The position numbers and the translations under genes are program-made. The notes beneath the pieces are model-generated. The model was not told where the DNA came from. It ran no database searches and saw nothing but the letters and a program-made list of their open reading frames with translations. This document shows positions 33,300 through 43,815 of a stretch of 64,000 bases of DNA, one piece after another. Origin of the DNA: Wolfiporia cocos (Eukaryota; Basidiomycota; Agaricomycetes; Polyporales; Phaeolaceae); NCBI GenBank assembly GCA_029448655.1, contig JACCLO010000004.1, forward strand, positions 1,736,001 through 1,800,000, given 5' to 3'. Position 1 is the first letter of the stretch. The number at the start of each line of letters is the position of its first letter.

Positions 33300-33810
33300 T
33301 CTGTACGTTGACGGCGCGAGCACCGGTGCGGAAGGGGGCGGGACGCGCGGGCGGCGCAGGCAGGCACGCTTGGGGCGCGCGCCGAACGACGCGTTTGCGT
33401 ACGACGTGCAGCCATACGGGTCATGCACGCAGCCGATGGCGCCCTTTCTCCCTAGTGTATAGCGTGGGTTCGGGAGCTGACTTCGATGTTCGGGCAGCTT
33501 GCATTGCGCCTCCGTCGCGTAGACGCCGAGGGCGCACGGGTGCGCGAGATGCTCTTCGTCCTCCTGAGCGCGTCGTGAGCCATCAGGTGCTTACTCCGCC
33601 ATTATTGTCTGAAGACTTTCCCTGAACGGCTGAATCCCCTGCACTGGTACGCGTGCTGCTGACTACGCGCGCGCGCTCGCAGCTCATGGACAAGATACAG
33701 CTGTGCATTCTACGCAGGAAGCGGCTGGAGGAGGCTAAGGCGGGGACGCTTGATACGTCGAAGATGCGTGTCGCCCCCATGCTATCGGCGGGAAACAGCG
33801 CATGAGAGCG
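33300..33810 (+). pseudogene. Possible broken gene fragment, unrecognised
   Basis: Three plus-strand pieces look protein-like: RAPNDAFAYDVQPYGSCTQP (about 33380-33450), then ELTSMFGQLALRLRRVDAEG with REMLFVLLSAS (about 33470-33575), then TTRARSQLMDKIQLCILRRK followed by KMRVAPMLSAGNSA and a stop near 33805. The first and second pieces are in different frames with no usable intron between them, and the join to the third lacks a clean acceptor. I cannot name the family. It may be a decayed gene next to the BRR2 fragment, or coincidence. Confidence 0.3.
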
Positions 33811-34036
33811 TGTTTGGCAATGATACATTTGGGTATATTTTTATGTAGTTGTCTTGATTTTTATTTTCAGGAGGTTCTACTGACTGTTATATCGTCATCA
33901 TTCCTGCTTTACAGCCTGCTGACTGTATATGGACCAGATGCAACAGAAATGGAGAATGTATCAATACTTGTCAGTGATAGTGCATTTTACGTCTATGACA
34001 CACACAGCACGCGAAAGTATGAGCCGCGGGGAGCAT

Positions 34037-35695
34037 TTACTCCTCCATCGCCTCGTCGCTGCTCTCCCCCTCGCTCTTGCTCTCCTCGCCCTCCGCGATC
34101 TCGACCTCGCCCAGGTCGATGTCGTGGTCCGCGCCGACGTACACGTCGAAGATGACGTACAGCTTGAGCTTGTGCGTCCCCTGCGGAGCGTGAGCTCGAG
34201 CCGCGCGTTCAGCGTCCGATGCACCGTCGCGCGCTTCATCGCGGGCAGCGAGCGCGTCGCGGGCAGGCCGACGACGAGTCACCAGTTTGGCAGCTTGTTG
34301 AGCGGGTAGAACGGCGCGACCGCGAGCTCCTCATCCCCGCTTGCCTCCTCGTCTGCGTCCCGGATGTGCGACACCTGCAGCTGGTCCGGCACGCCCTCGG
34401 CAAGCTTGTAGTTCACGTCGAGCGTCGAGCGTCGGATACGAGTTGACGAAGGTTGCAACATCGCGCCTGCAAGGCCGTCAGTGGGTGTCTATCGAACAGC
34501 TGGGAGATGGTACACATACATCCGCCGGGCGTCCATCTGCAGTGCTGCATTGCGCTTGTCGTGTTCCATCTCCATGATGTCGTACACAGACTCGATGCCA
34601 GCATCCTCGCATCGTTAAATGATCTGTCGGCATCATCAGCATATATTCCCAGGCACGAATGACAGCGATGAAACGTACATCGGTCTCGAAGTGCGGAATA
34701 TGCTTGAGTGGCGAGTCCGTCTCCCACCACGCCTGCACACACATTTTTGACAAATCCATAGCGCGCGGCGCGTTCAGCCATGCGTTCAAAGACATTGACA
34801 CACGCCGACAGGAGGTTGAATACCTTCTCCAGCACAAGCACCTGATCTGCCGCGAGATCCGGCGGGAGTTGCAGCCGCGAGAAGTGAGCCTGGAGCAAGG
34901 GGAAGGTCTTGAAGTGCGGCGCCTCGAAATCAGCACGCTCCAGCTTGACGGGTACGCGGGCGTACATGCACCGGAGGAGCACGTCCTTGTGCCGAAGATT
35001 TGGTATCGACTCGAATTCGGTGGACATCTGTGAAGAATAATCACGATGCAATCACAGCTCACTCACATGAGGTGTTGTAGTATGCAGTAATCATCCCCAG
35101 GTTCAACAGAGATACATCCATTCAGTCCTCTGCAGAAACCAGCTCAGTCGTGAGATACCACGACCCGCTCCATGAGACTCACCAACGGCAATGCACCTGG
35201 AGTTGACGAGATCGTTTAAAATATTATCGACCAGCAGAGGTGGTCCGACAAGTGTTGATGACTAACATTGTGGAGGTTGCATCAGTTCGGATTCCGCGTC
35301 ATCTGCCGGTAGAAGTACGTACAGGTCAGGATATCCTTGCCGTCAGACGTGAACCGGTCAAAATTGGGTGGACGTACGACGGCATCCTGCTTGTTCTCGA
35401 TGGCCTTGACAGCAATCTTAACCAAGAAATTGTCGTGCAACATGTGAGTAGGCAGATGCGACTCGATGGGTAGACCCTCTGCCGGGAATTTTTTGTAGAA
35501 GTCTTTCCTCTGAGTCGTCTGTTGGTACATGAGAACGCATCGGCTCTTTTCGTCCTCCATTGGCCTACAAGCATGGACCATTATCTGGAGCATAGCCATG
35601 ATTGGGTAGTCGACACATCGATGCTCCTTGCCCTCGTAGAACTGATCGCACATGATATTATTTTGTGTATACCACCAGCAGGCTACAAAGTGCAA
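34037..35695 (-). pseudogene. Decayed 3' fragment of the BRR2 (U5 snRNP 200K, Ski2-like) helicase gene
   Basis: BRR2 unwinds U4/U6 during spliceosome activation; this copy holds only the C-terminal part of the second cassette. Matching segments are DQFYEGKEHRCVDYPIMAML, AEGLPIESHLPTHMLHDNFL, TYFYRQMTRNPN, FEAPHFKTFPLLQAHFSRLQ with LPPDLAADQVLVLEKVFN, IESVYDIMEMEHDKRNAALQ, DVATFVNSYPTLD and LKLYVIFDVYVGADHDIDLG, ending SSDEAMEE at 34037. Three lesions are visible: a 7-bp tandem duplication (CGTCGAG, near 34412-34425) after SYPTLD, a Trp-to-stop change in NWWLVVG near 34277, and a one-base loss after LELTL near 34190. Nothing upstream of 35695 continues the gene. The functional BRR2 must be elsewhere. 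Confidence 0.88.
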
Positions 35696-36181
35696 GCCAT
35701 GTGACTGGTCTCATAAATCTATATACTGACAATACAATGCTTGTGATAGCCCACAAGAACCTAGAGTTGATTAACGTTGATTATGTGATTGCGAGGATCC
35801 AGCTTTACTCGGAGTGTAGACTGAGAAACTGATGATGCAATTGTGAAGGCGAGGTTATATAAAGTTGCTTTTCTGGCTCACTTGGATTCACTTTGTCCCG
35901 CCAAACCGCAGCGGGTGGCACCGGCGCTCACTTGAACTTCACTTTCACTTGATCGGCGCTTATTCGCTCTCCACTCAAACGCTTCCCATTGTCCGACGAC
36001 GGTTTAGACGTCTATCCGCGGCGTTCGTGACTGGTGGCACCTCTGCTATCCTTATCTTCGTGGTCATGGCTCAACGATAAATATGGTATGTACTATTGCT
36101 TGCCAATTCCGATGCTCCAGCCGAAGAAACGGTAGCCGATATATTGCGTGAGCGGAGCAACCATCTGTACCCTCAGTTATA
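35696..36181. other. Gene-free; several TCACTT motifs at 35875-35965
   Basis: No gene is recognised. GCTCACTTGG, GCTCACTTGAAC and TTTCACTTGATC lie close together here and foreshadow the clusters at 37.8-38.7 kb. Confidence 0.5.
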
Positions 36182-37044
36182 CTAGGTTAATTACCCGTGG
36201 CTTCGCCACGGTCACACTGCTTTTTCTACTTTAATATATTATTTTAATATATGTGTGCTTGTTTTAGATAATTGGGGTTTTATCTTGAAGTTACCTGTGG
36301 ATCTCTCATGAATTTCCTGTGCATTACCCATGGCTTCCCCAACCTCCCTCTTTTGTCTTGTGTCTGCCTGCTCAGCCACTTCTGACACCTTGCTGATCCT
36401 CGGTCTCATCGTCGCTTCACTTGAAATACTGTGTAATGTGGTGTCAAAATGTTTTGCAATCATTTGGCAGGCATCTACAGCACAGGCCATTTATGTTACA
36501 AAAATCCCCGTGGCATGAGGCATAAATCCCCATGGCACAGGGCACAGATACCTGTGGTGTGGGGCACAAATCCCCATGGTGTGGGGTATTTACATTACAA
36601 AATCCCCGTGCCACAGAACACAAATCCCCATGGCACAGGGCACAAATCTCCATGGCACAGAGCACAAATCCCCGTGGCACAGGACACACAAATCCCTGTG
36701 GCATGGGCCACAAATCCCCATGGTGTGGGGTATTTACATTACAAAATCCCCATGCCACAGGACACAAATCCCTGTGGCATGGGCTACAAACCCCCATGGA
36801 ATGGGCCACGAATCCCCGTGGTGTGGGGCACGAATCCCCGTGGTGTAGGGTATGAATCCCCATGGCACGAATCCCCGTGGTGCAGGAACAGCGCGCAAAA
36901 CGCGAGCTAGCAGCGCGCCTTGCAGGCGCTGGGCGTGGGAAATCACCAGCGCCAGGCGCCAGGCGCCCTGGATGCCACGCGGCAAACGTGGACACCAGGT
37001 GCGCCCCACACGACCGCTCCCACGCGAGCCCCGTTACTTATAGA
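36182..37044 (-). mobile_element. Helitron-like element 1 (863 bp), with internal minisatellite
   Basis: Read on the minus strand, it starts TCTATAAGTAACGGGGCTCG (37044 downward) and ends with the hairpin CCGTGGC-GAA-GCCACGG, nine bases, then CTAG (36185-36182) followed by T. The 5' TC, the 3' hairpin plus CTAG, and an A/T target with no target-site duplication are Helitron hallmarks. It shares its tail and GCGCGCCTTGCAGGCGCTGG segment with elements 2 and 3. No Rep/helicase gene is present. Confidence 0.75.
36500..36870. repeat. Minisatellite, about 21-bp unit
   Basis: Variants of ACAAATCCCCATGGCACAGG repeat head to tail across about 370 bp, with a higher-order unit (GGTGTGGGGTATTTACATTA) recurring near 36581 and 36723. 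The array is open in several frames on both strands because 21 is a multiple of three; these frames are not genes. Confidence 0.88.
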
Positions 37045-37331
37045 CTAGCTTAATTACCTGTGGCTTCGCCACAATTTTGTACTTTAGGAGTTGTTGTTTA
37101 TCTCTGCCCGCTCAGCCACTCCTCCACCTCGCTGACGCTCGGCCTCGTCGTCGCTTCGCTTGTAACACCTTTGCAACCGGCATGCGCGCCTTGCAGGCGC
37201 TGGGCGTGGGAATCCACTGGCCAACTTCCCGGGTCGGTGGCGCGAGCCCTATGGGACGACGGACAGCACGTGGCACACGTGGAAAAGCACATGGCAGTTC
37301 CCACGCAATCCACGGCCCTTTAGTACTTAGA
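37045..37331 (-). mobile_element. Helitron-like element 2 (287 bp)
   Basis: On the minus strand it starts TCTAAGTACTAAAGGGCCGT and ends with hairpin TGTGGC-GAA-GCCACA, ten bases, CTAG (37048-37045). The next base is the T of element 1's TC, so the elements abut with no spacer. It is nearly identical to element 3. Confidence 0.8.
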
Positions 37332-37615
37332 CTAGCTTAATTACCTGTGGCTTCGCCACAATTTTGTACTTTAGGAGTTGTTTATCTCTCCCCGCTCAGC
37401 CACTCCTCCACCTCGCTGACACTCGGCCTCGTCGTCGCTTCGCTTGTAACACCTTTGCAACCGGCATGCGCGCCTTGCAGGCGCTGGGCGTGGGAATCCA
37501 CTGGCCAACTTCCCGGGTCGGTGGCGCGAGCCCTATGGGACGACGGACAGCACGTGGCACACGTGGAAAAGCACATGGCAGTTCCCACGCAATCCACGGC
37601 CCTTTAGTACTTAGA
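37332..37615 (-). mobile_element. Helitron-like element 3 (284 bp)
   Basis: It has the same ends as element 2 and differs by a 3-bp deletion (one GTT fewer in the GTTGTTGTT run) and a few substitutions. Its 5' TC (37615-37614) is preceded by A. Its CTAG (37335-37332) is followed directly by the TC of element 2. The pair makes a perfect head-to-tail junction. Confidence 0.8.
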
Positions 37616-37835
37616 TTAGGTACGTAAATGCCTAGAATGAAAAAGACAGTATCTATAACCTTAATAAGTGTGAATACCTCGATCCACCACACAGCCGTGT
37701 TATGTCGAGGTAATAAGGTCGCATTTGTGTAGTTGTAACGGTGCCGAGCTGTAACTTCGACATGGTGACGGCACGTATATGTACGTTTACCTTCATGTGA
37801 CTAATTACTGAACAGTCACTAGCCTCGCCTGTAGT

Positions 37836-38040
37836 TGGTGCATGTTGCTCACTTGCACTCACTTGTGCCTCACTTTCAGTCACTACGTATCGTACTGATT
37901 TCATTTGTTGTTCACTTGGCCTCACTTTTCGCCTGCCAGATTCACTTCATGACCACTTGATCTCGCTTGACTCTGGTCAGATCCACTTGTGGCTCACTTG
38001 ATTTCACTTGAGTACCTACAATTCACTTGAGCTCACTTTC
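37836..38040. repeat. Cluster of TCACTTG heptamers (plus orientation)
   Basis: At least six exact TCACTTG copies plus near matches (CCACTTGA, TCACTTTC, TCACTTCA) occur at irregular spacing in about 200 bp. Confidence 0.75.
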
Positions 38041-38049
38041 TTCGTCTTA

Positions 38050-38250
38050 GCATAATGTGGAACTTCCGTGGCCACAGGGGGAATCTCAGATATAGGATAG
38101 TCGAGAGTAAGTAGATTACAAACTGGCGATGAGCTGCTCTGCTCACGCCCTGCTTATATACAGTTTTGGCAAAACTAACTACTCGCTAGCATGCCTGCTC
38201 GGGCCTCCGTGCAGCCGCTGCTTGCCATCGCAACAATGGCAGACCCAAGA
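38050..38250. repeat. Dispersed promoter-like repeat (copy 2; copy 1 at 3990-4140)
   Basis: Shared segments in the same order are TTCCGTGGCC, GGGGGAATCTC, GCTTATATACAG, AAACTAACTACTCGCTAGC, GCCTGCTCGG and GCCATCGCAAC. It lies between the two TCACTTG/CAAGTGA clusters. Confidence 0.55.
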
Positions 38251-38563
38251 TTTAACACATACAACGGGCCAGCGACGGTCAGCACGCAATCACTCTTGTA
38301 TCAAGTTTGCAGGACTGTTGTTGCTATTGTGTGTTTCCAGCCCCAAGCAGAGTGCTTGTGCAGATGTCGGTGCTGTCTACGGCTGTAGCGAATTCACTGG
38401 TGGCCCAACGGAGTACAGCAGGACTGGGAGCTGAGAGATAAGGTGTGGTCACAGGTTGAGAAAACCCTTAGAGACTACTTGTCCTTCTCGTTATGGCACC
38501 GATGTCGCCCTTGGACCTGGCGGTCTCACGGGAGTGATAAGGTTCGAGGCCCGTAGTGCTCAC

Positions 38564-38730
38564 TTGCTCCGCTCACTTGAGGAGAAAAAATTCACTTGCC
38601 GCGCTTGGGCCTCAGTGAGCGCAAGTGAAGCCCAAGTGATCGCAAGTGATCGCAAGTGATCGCCAACTCAGCCAAAAGTGAAACCAAGTCAACTTTTTGT
38701 ATGAGCCAAGTGAAACCGCCAAGTGAATTT
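38564..38730. repeat. Mixed TCACTTG then CAAGTGA heptamer cluster
   Basis: Three TCACTTG copies (38564-38602) are followed by six CAAGTGA copies (38625-38727), the reverse complement. Three of the latter are in a short tandem (CGCAAGTGATCGCAAGTGAT). Confidence 0.75.
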
Positions 38731-38813
38731 GTTAACCGCGCACTTCGGCGCTTCAGCACCTATGCTTTCGGCTGCTTACATAAGGCAAGCGACTCTTTCA
38801 AAGAAACGCGCAT

Positions 38814-39718
38814 CTACTATCACTGGCCCACATATGCAACTTTTTCGCATGTCTCGCCGAGTTTTGCCTCTATCTTCATGAAACCAAGCCCAAATCCCTC
38901 GGGATTTTTTTAAATGATAGCTATGCATCTCTAGTATACGATATATTTTTTCGAACCTCCGAAAGTGCATGCTGCATGATACCGAAGCCCGTAAAGCATC
39001 GCAACAGCAATGCAACTCCCGCATGGAGACCTACCTGAACTCCCTTAGATACCATCGCATTCGCACCTCCCTACACATGGTCTACCGAACGCATAACCCT
39101 ATCCGCCCCATCCCAAAAGCCCCGCCTTCCGCCCACTAATGCCGCATTTAGTCGTAGTTACTTGACGCGGGATACAAATGTACTTAAAAAAATAAAAAAA
39201 AAATAAAACAGCAATGCAACTTAGTTCCGACTTTTCTCCGAGCATCAGTCACGCCATCAGTCACGATCGCCAAATTGCCGAATGCGCGGCATCAAACGGC
39301 ATGACGCCATCGGTGCATTGCAACCAGAGGCATCAGAGGCTGAGTTCAGATTTGCCGACTGAGGATGTGGCTGATGTCACACTTTGACTGCAATCTGCCT
39401 CTCTATATTGACACAATGCACATTTCCCCTCGGAAAATTACATGTTAAGCATAAAGTATATTGAGAAGACGTGTTGTTATTTTGGAAGGATTTCGTCAAG
39501 GTGAAGGCTGAGCCGAAGTCCATCAATAACTCTGATTGACATTGTTCATTTTTTCCTCTTCATCTACTAGAGTTTTTAATAATCTGATTTGACAAGATCA
39601 TGCAAATTGTCATATAGTCATAGTGTACAAATATTCATAATTTTTGAATTCGAAGGAGGGGAACTAGAGGCGAAATTGCATTGCTGTTGCGATTGCATAT
39701 GTGGGCCAGTGATAGTAG
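38814..39718. mobile_element. Non-autonomous inverted-repeat element, 905 bp
   Basis: Positions 38814-38839 and 39693-39718 are perfect 26-bp inverted repeats beginning CTACTATCACTGGCCCACAT. A second inverted pair, ATCGCAACAGCAATGCA, occurs at about 38997-39013 and in reverse near 39676-39692, with a further partial copy near 39207. No clear target-site duplication and no gene are seen. Confidence 0.7.
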
Positions 39719-40166
39719 CTAGCATTGGGCTTACACTTATGAGTCGGGCTTTGGAAGCTGGAACTGCTTTCGGGGGCCGTTGACGCATGCATGAGTACAA
39801 CGTGCCTAAAAGCACTGTCGCGCGGACATGCGATCCCCGGAAGGCAACTCCAGACTTGCTCTAAAGACCCACTATGAAGCTGCAAGTCTTGTGAAGAAAA
39901 CTGCAAACACGTTGGATCCTTGCTTTCTTACTTCCACTTGCCTTTGAAAGCATGTTTGACAAGACGACTCACTTGGATTCATATTCGTGGAGAGATTAGT
40001 CCGTAAGACTGCTCGGTACCAGTCCCATCCTCCATCATCGAACAGTCAGCGGACCAACTCTAATGATGTGCTTCCACGCTCAAAATATATATCTACAATC
40101 GCAGTCGGACCTACATTCCCATAGACACCTGGCCTCCTCGCTTACGAAGTTCGGGGGAATTTCAGT
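39719..40166. other. Upstream region of the D-lactate dehydrogenase gene
   Basis: No gene is supported. It contains one more CTCACTTGGATTC motif (39968-39980) and CATCCTCCATCATCG pyrimidine-rich sequence before the start. Confidence 0.5.
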
Positions 40167-42657
40167 ATGCAGCGGCTCTCCCTCGTACGTCCGCAAGCGA
40201 CCACACAAGGCTTTCCACCGCTTCGTTCTGGCTTGGCGTCTCGCTGCAGGGATGGGCACAGTACAATGGGCCGGCGGCACGTCATCCCGCGTCGCTACAG
40301 TAGCCAGGCGTCTGGGAGTCAAGCGCCACCGGTCAAGCAAGCTGGACTCTCATGGTACTATGCCCTCGCTGCAGGCTCTGCTATCGGAGCAGGTCTTGGC
40401 TACTACTATGCCGGTGGTACCACCCAGGCAGACAAGGATCATGATGCCTCAACGTCTGGGCTAAACGCCCAGTATGGCACCCCAGAAGACTTCCAACGTG
40501 CCATTCTCGAGCTTCAAAAGGCCTTGCCTTCCGAAGGCGCAGTGTCAACTGATCCAGACGACCTACATACTCACGGCTATTCGGACAATGACTACCATCC
40601 AGGTCCGCAAATTAGTACCAGCGATGTGGCGCTCGTACTTACACATGCGTGTTCAGCTTTCCCGCCTTCTGTTGTGGTGTACCCACAATCGACAGAGGAT
40701 GTTGTCAAGATCGTCAAGATCGCTAACAAGTACAAAATGCCTGTGATTCCGTACTCTGGAGCGACAAGTGTCGAAGGCAACTACCGAGCTGTGCGTAACG
40801 AGTGAAGTCGTACATCAGCGCAAGCCAGTACTCACCCAATCCCCTATGATCAGCCCACAGTGGGCGGAATATGTGTAGATGTATCTGGCATGGACCGTAT
40901 CATTGAAATCCATGGTATTGCTCCAATCGCCAGTTTAGCACGAGAATTCTCATGCTATCGAGCTCTCTAGAGGCAGACTCCGACCTCGTCTGCCAACCTG
41001 GAGCGCAGTGGATGCATATCAACGAGATGTTGAGCAAGAAAGGTATGTTCTTCCAAGGAATGCTTCCAGAAGGCAGGCGTTAACCTCGTGTAACATCCTT
41101 AGGGATTCCTCTCTTCTTCCCTGTAGGTGTTTACATCCGCTTGTGGTACGAGTTCCAATATCCCCATTAGCTGGATCCAGGACCAGGCGCCACAATTGGA
41201 GGCATGATCAGTACAGGTTGCTCTGGCAGTAAGTCATGACTTCAAAACATCAACGCTGTTACTTGAATTGGTCGCAGCAAACGCCGTGCGGTATGGGACG
41301 ATGAAGAGTGAATGGGTGCTTAACATCGTACGTGTCGACACAATGTCCTGCCATTGTAAAGTGCAGACAAAGCGGCTATAGACCGTCGTGCTCCCCAATG
41401 GTGAAGTCGTCAAGACCCGCCGCCGCTCACGAAAGTCTTCTGCTGGGTTCGATACCACGAAGCTATTCATTGGCGCGGAGGGCACACTTGGAATTATCAC
41501 GGAAGGTTTGTTCGCCACAGATTCCATGCCACACGCTCAATGTAGGCTTACGCACGATCGCCAGCTACGATTCGCCTTGCACCTGTCATGGACACTACTG
41601 TGGCGGTTGTTCAATTCCCCAATGTACAAAAGGCCACAGAGGTAGTCAGCGAGGCTCTCAACAAGGGCGTCGGGATCCGTAAGTCCCACCAAGCTACCTG
41701 ATCTCCATCTCAGGCGTTCATCCTCCGAAATTCAGAATGTGTGGAGCTCTGCGACGACGACTTTATGCACGCCACGAACAACTACGGCATGTCGACGCGT
41801 AAGTGGCCCGAGAAGGACAGCCTCTTCTTCAAGTTCCAGGGACCGACGCCGCGCGCGATCGCCGAGTCGGTCGAGATCACGCGCAAGATCGCGGAGAAGC
41901 ACGGCGGGACGGGCTTCCAGCTCGCTCGGAATGACAAGGAGGCGCACGACCTGTGGATGGACCGCAAGAACGCGCTGTGGTCGTCGATCGCGCTGGTCCC
42001 AGGATCAAGGGCATGGAGCACGGATGTTTGGTCAGTGTGGGAATAGCACTGGCGTATGGATATTAATTGTATAATGCAGTGTGCCTGTATCGAGGCTACC
42101 CGACTTGGTGTACGGGACGAAGCAGGATATCAAGGAGACAGGCGTGGTGTCTACCATCATCGGGCACGTTGGCGATGGTAATGGACGTTCATTTGTATGG
42201 ATGCGAGATCTCACGTCTCATCTGACCTGCGCAGGCAACTTCCATGCAGTGCTCCTCTTCAGAAATGACGAAGAAATGCAAAAGTGCCACGGACTTGTAG
42301 ATCGGATGGTCAAGCGTGCCATATCACTTGACGGAACATGTGCGTTCTCGCTTTCCAGGAAGTCCGCACAGATTGACATGATCATTCCGTAGGTACCGGC
42401 GAACACGGAGTCGGCCTCGGCAAAAAGGGATACCTCGTCGACGAGCTGGGCGAGAGCACCGTCGAGCTCATGAAGACCATTAAGCGTGCGATCGATCCCT
42501 ATAACCTGTTCAATCCCGGGAAGGTGGGATGCTTGTGGTGTTCTGACTAGAATAAAAGAGGCTGATATTGTGTCAATAACAGTTGTATCCGGACGCGATC
42601 CGCGGATCGAGCCTAGCGCACGATCCTTTACCAAGCGGCAAGGCCGTGGGGCGCTGA
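40167..42657 (+). CDS. DLD1: D-lactate dehydrogenase (cytochrome), mitochondrial, FAD-linked
   Basis: Oxidises D-lactate to pyruvate and passes electrons to cytochrome c, at the inner membrane facing the intermembrane space. The start [20 protein letters not shown] is an Arg-rich presequence, followed by one helix ([20 protein letters not shown]). The FAD (PCMH) domain shows [111 protein letters not shown] and [14 protein letters not shown]. The C-terminal domain has [27 protein letters not shown] and [20 protein letters not shown], ending LPSGKAVGR. About ten short introns are present. All landmark motifs are there; the gene appears intact. Confidence 0.93.
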
Positions 42658-43098
42658 TTGCGGAACAGGGCGTAGGCAGTCGTGTAAGTTCTGAACGACA
42701 TGTTTGTGTCCACTTTATCCACACATAGCACACCCCCGGTGTGGAACTCTAGAGTGCTGCAGTGGCTGATCGCTTGACAGTGTCACATGCGACGGTCTCC
42801 TTACTTTATGCATGAGTCAGGATTGTCACCAAGTCAGCTAGGTTCGTAACGACGCAGATTCATATGCACATTTAAATGCACAGTGGCGAAGCAATCGATC
42901 ACAATGACTGGCAGTTTGGTTCTTTGTTCGCAGGCACTGCTGCTGAGCATTGATGGCGACATGAGTTGAGCTTTACTCGCCTCAAGGAGGGGTTTCCGAA
43001 TTTGTCAGACCATCTATCGACAAGATTTCGTTTTTTTACATGATGCTCGAGGCCCCGTCTAGGTAATGATCCTCAAACACGAAGGGCGGGTTTTCCGA
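42658..43098. other. Convergent 3' spacer
   Basis: This lies between the DLD1 stop and the stop of the minus-strand membrane protein. Nothing is recognised. Confidence 0.5.
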
Positions 43099-43815
43099 TC
43101 ACTTTCGTCCGGCCACATTTGATCGCACTCCGCCGACCACCTTGTCGACGAACATAGCGCGAACGTCCTCCTCATTCTCATCTCGGAGTGCCTCCATAAG
43201 GATGCGTTTCCGATGCTCTCTGCGCTCCCTCTCAGCCCACTGACGTCTCCATAGCCCCACGCGCACACAACACCTCCTTCCCATCATGATGCAGGAATAC
43301 AGGACCATGTACCCAACCATGGCCGCCACCACGGCCTCCTCGGGCATCATTGTCGTCCGCTCGACGAAAGAGCGCAGTGAGACTGTGATAGCCTCGGGGT
43401 ATCTGAGGCCCTGCGCGTGGTTATACGCGGTGGCAAGGATGGGGCCGAGTGCTCCAGCTACCATACCGCACAGAAAGAGGGCTACTTTGTGTGCTGTCGA
43501 GTCTCTGGCCGTGGAGGGGCGGCAGCCGTGAGGACGGGCGACGCGGTCCGCAGCATTCGAAATGGCTGCATAGATGACTGCGGCAAGACTAAAGGCGAAT
43601 AGCATAAATGTCCCGCCGATGTGCGCGAGTCCCCAAAGGGAAGTATAGGAGAGGCGATAAAACGTGCGCGGGAAGAGAGCATGGAGGATAGCGTGGCCCC
43701 AAAGGATTGGCAGGCCAAAAGGCATCGCTACCAGACTCAGCAGGTAGCAGATAGCCTCGTTTAGCATCAATTCCACTTCCTGTACGAGAGCCGCCGGAGG
43801 TTGTGTAAAGGACAT
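43099..43815 (-). CDS. Hypothetical multi-pass membrane protein, tandem paralogue 1
   Basis: I do not recognise the family. The ORF MSFTQPPAALVQEVELMLNE (238 residues) has hydrophobic helices around YLLSLVAMPFGLPILWGHAI, GLAHIGGTFMLFAFSLAAVI, LFLCGMVAGALGPILATAYN and VVAAMVGYMVLYSCIMMG, then a basic C-terminal tail (RRQWAERERREHRKR) ending NVAGRK. Conserved with the neighbour at 44430-44933 are GLPIL-GH, IGG-FML-AFSLA, GALGPIL-T-Y--(A/S)QGLRY and PEEA-VAA-VGY. A 41-bp conserved block 103 bp upstream (43918-43958) could be part of a 5' exon or leader, so the true start may be further out. Confidence 0.65.
   Translation of the reverse strand: MSFTQPPAALVQEVELMLNEAICYLLSLVAMPFGLPILWGHAILHALFPRTFYRLSYTSLWGLAHIGGTFMLFAFSLAAVIYAAISNAADRVARPHGCRPSTARDSTAHKVALFLCGMVAGALGPILATAYNHAQGLRYPEAITVSLRSFVERTTMMPEEAVVAAMVGYMVLYSCIMMGRRCCVRVGLWRRQWAERERREHRKRILMEALRDENEEDVRAMFVDKVVGGVRSNVAGRK

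Noticed and set aside
36500..36870. CRISPR-like array
   Set aside because: Units are contiguous variants with no unique spacers, and the genome is eukaryotic.
36449..36910. Repeat protein with HKSPWHRAQ-like units
   Set aside because: Open in several frames on both strands because the minisatellite unit is 21 bp; no start context or conserved flanks.
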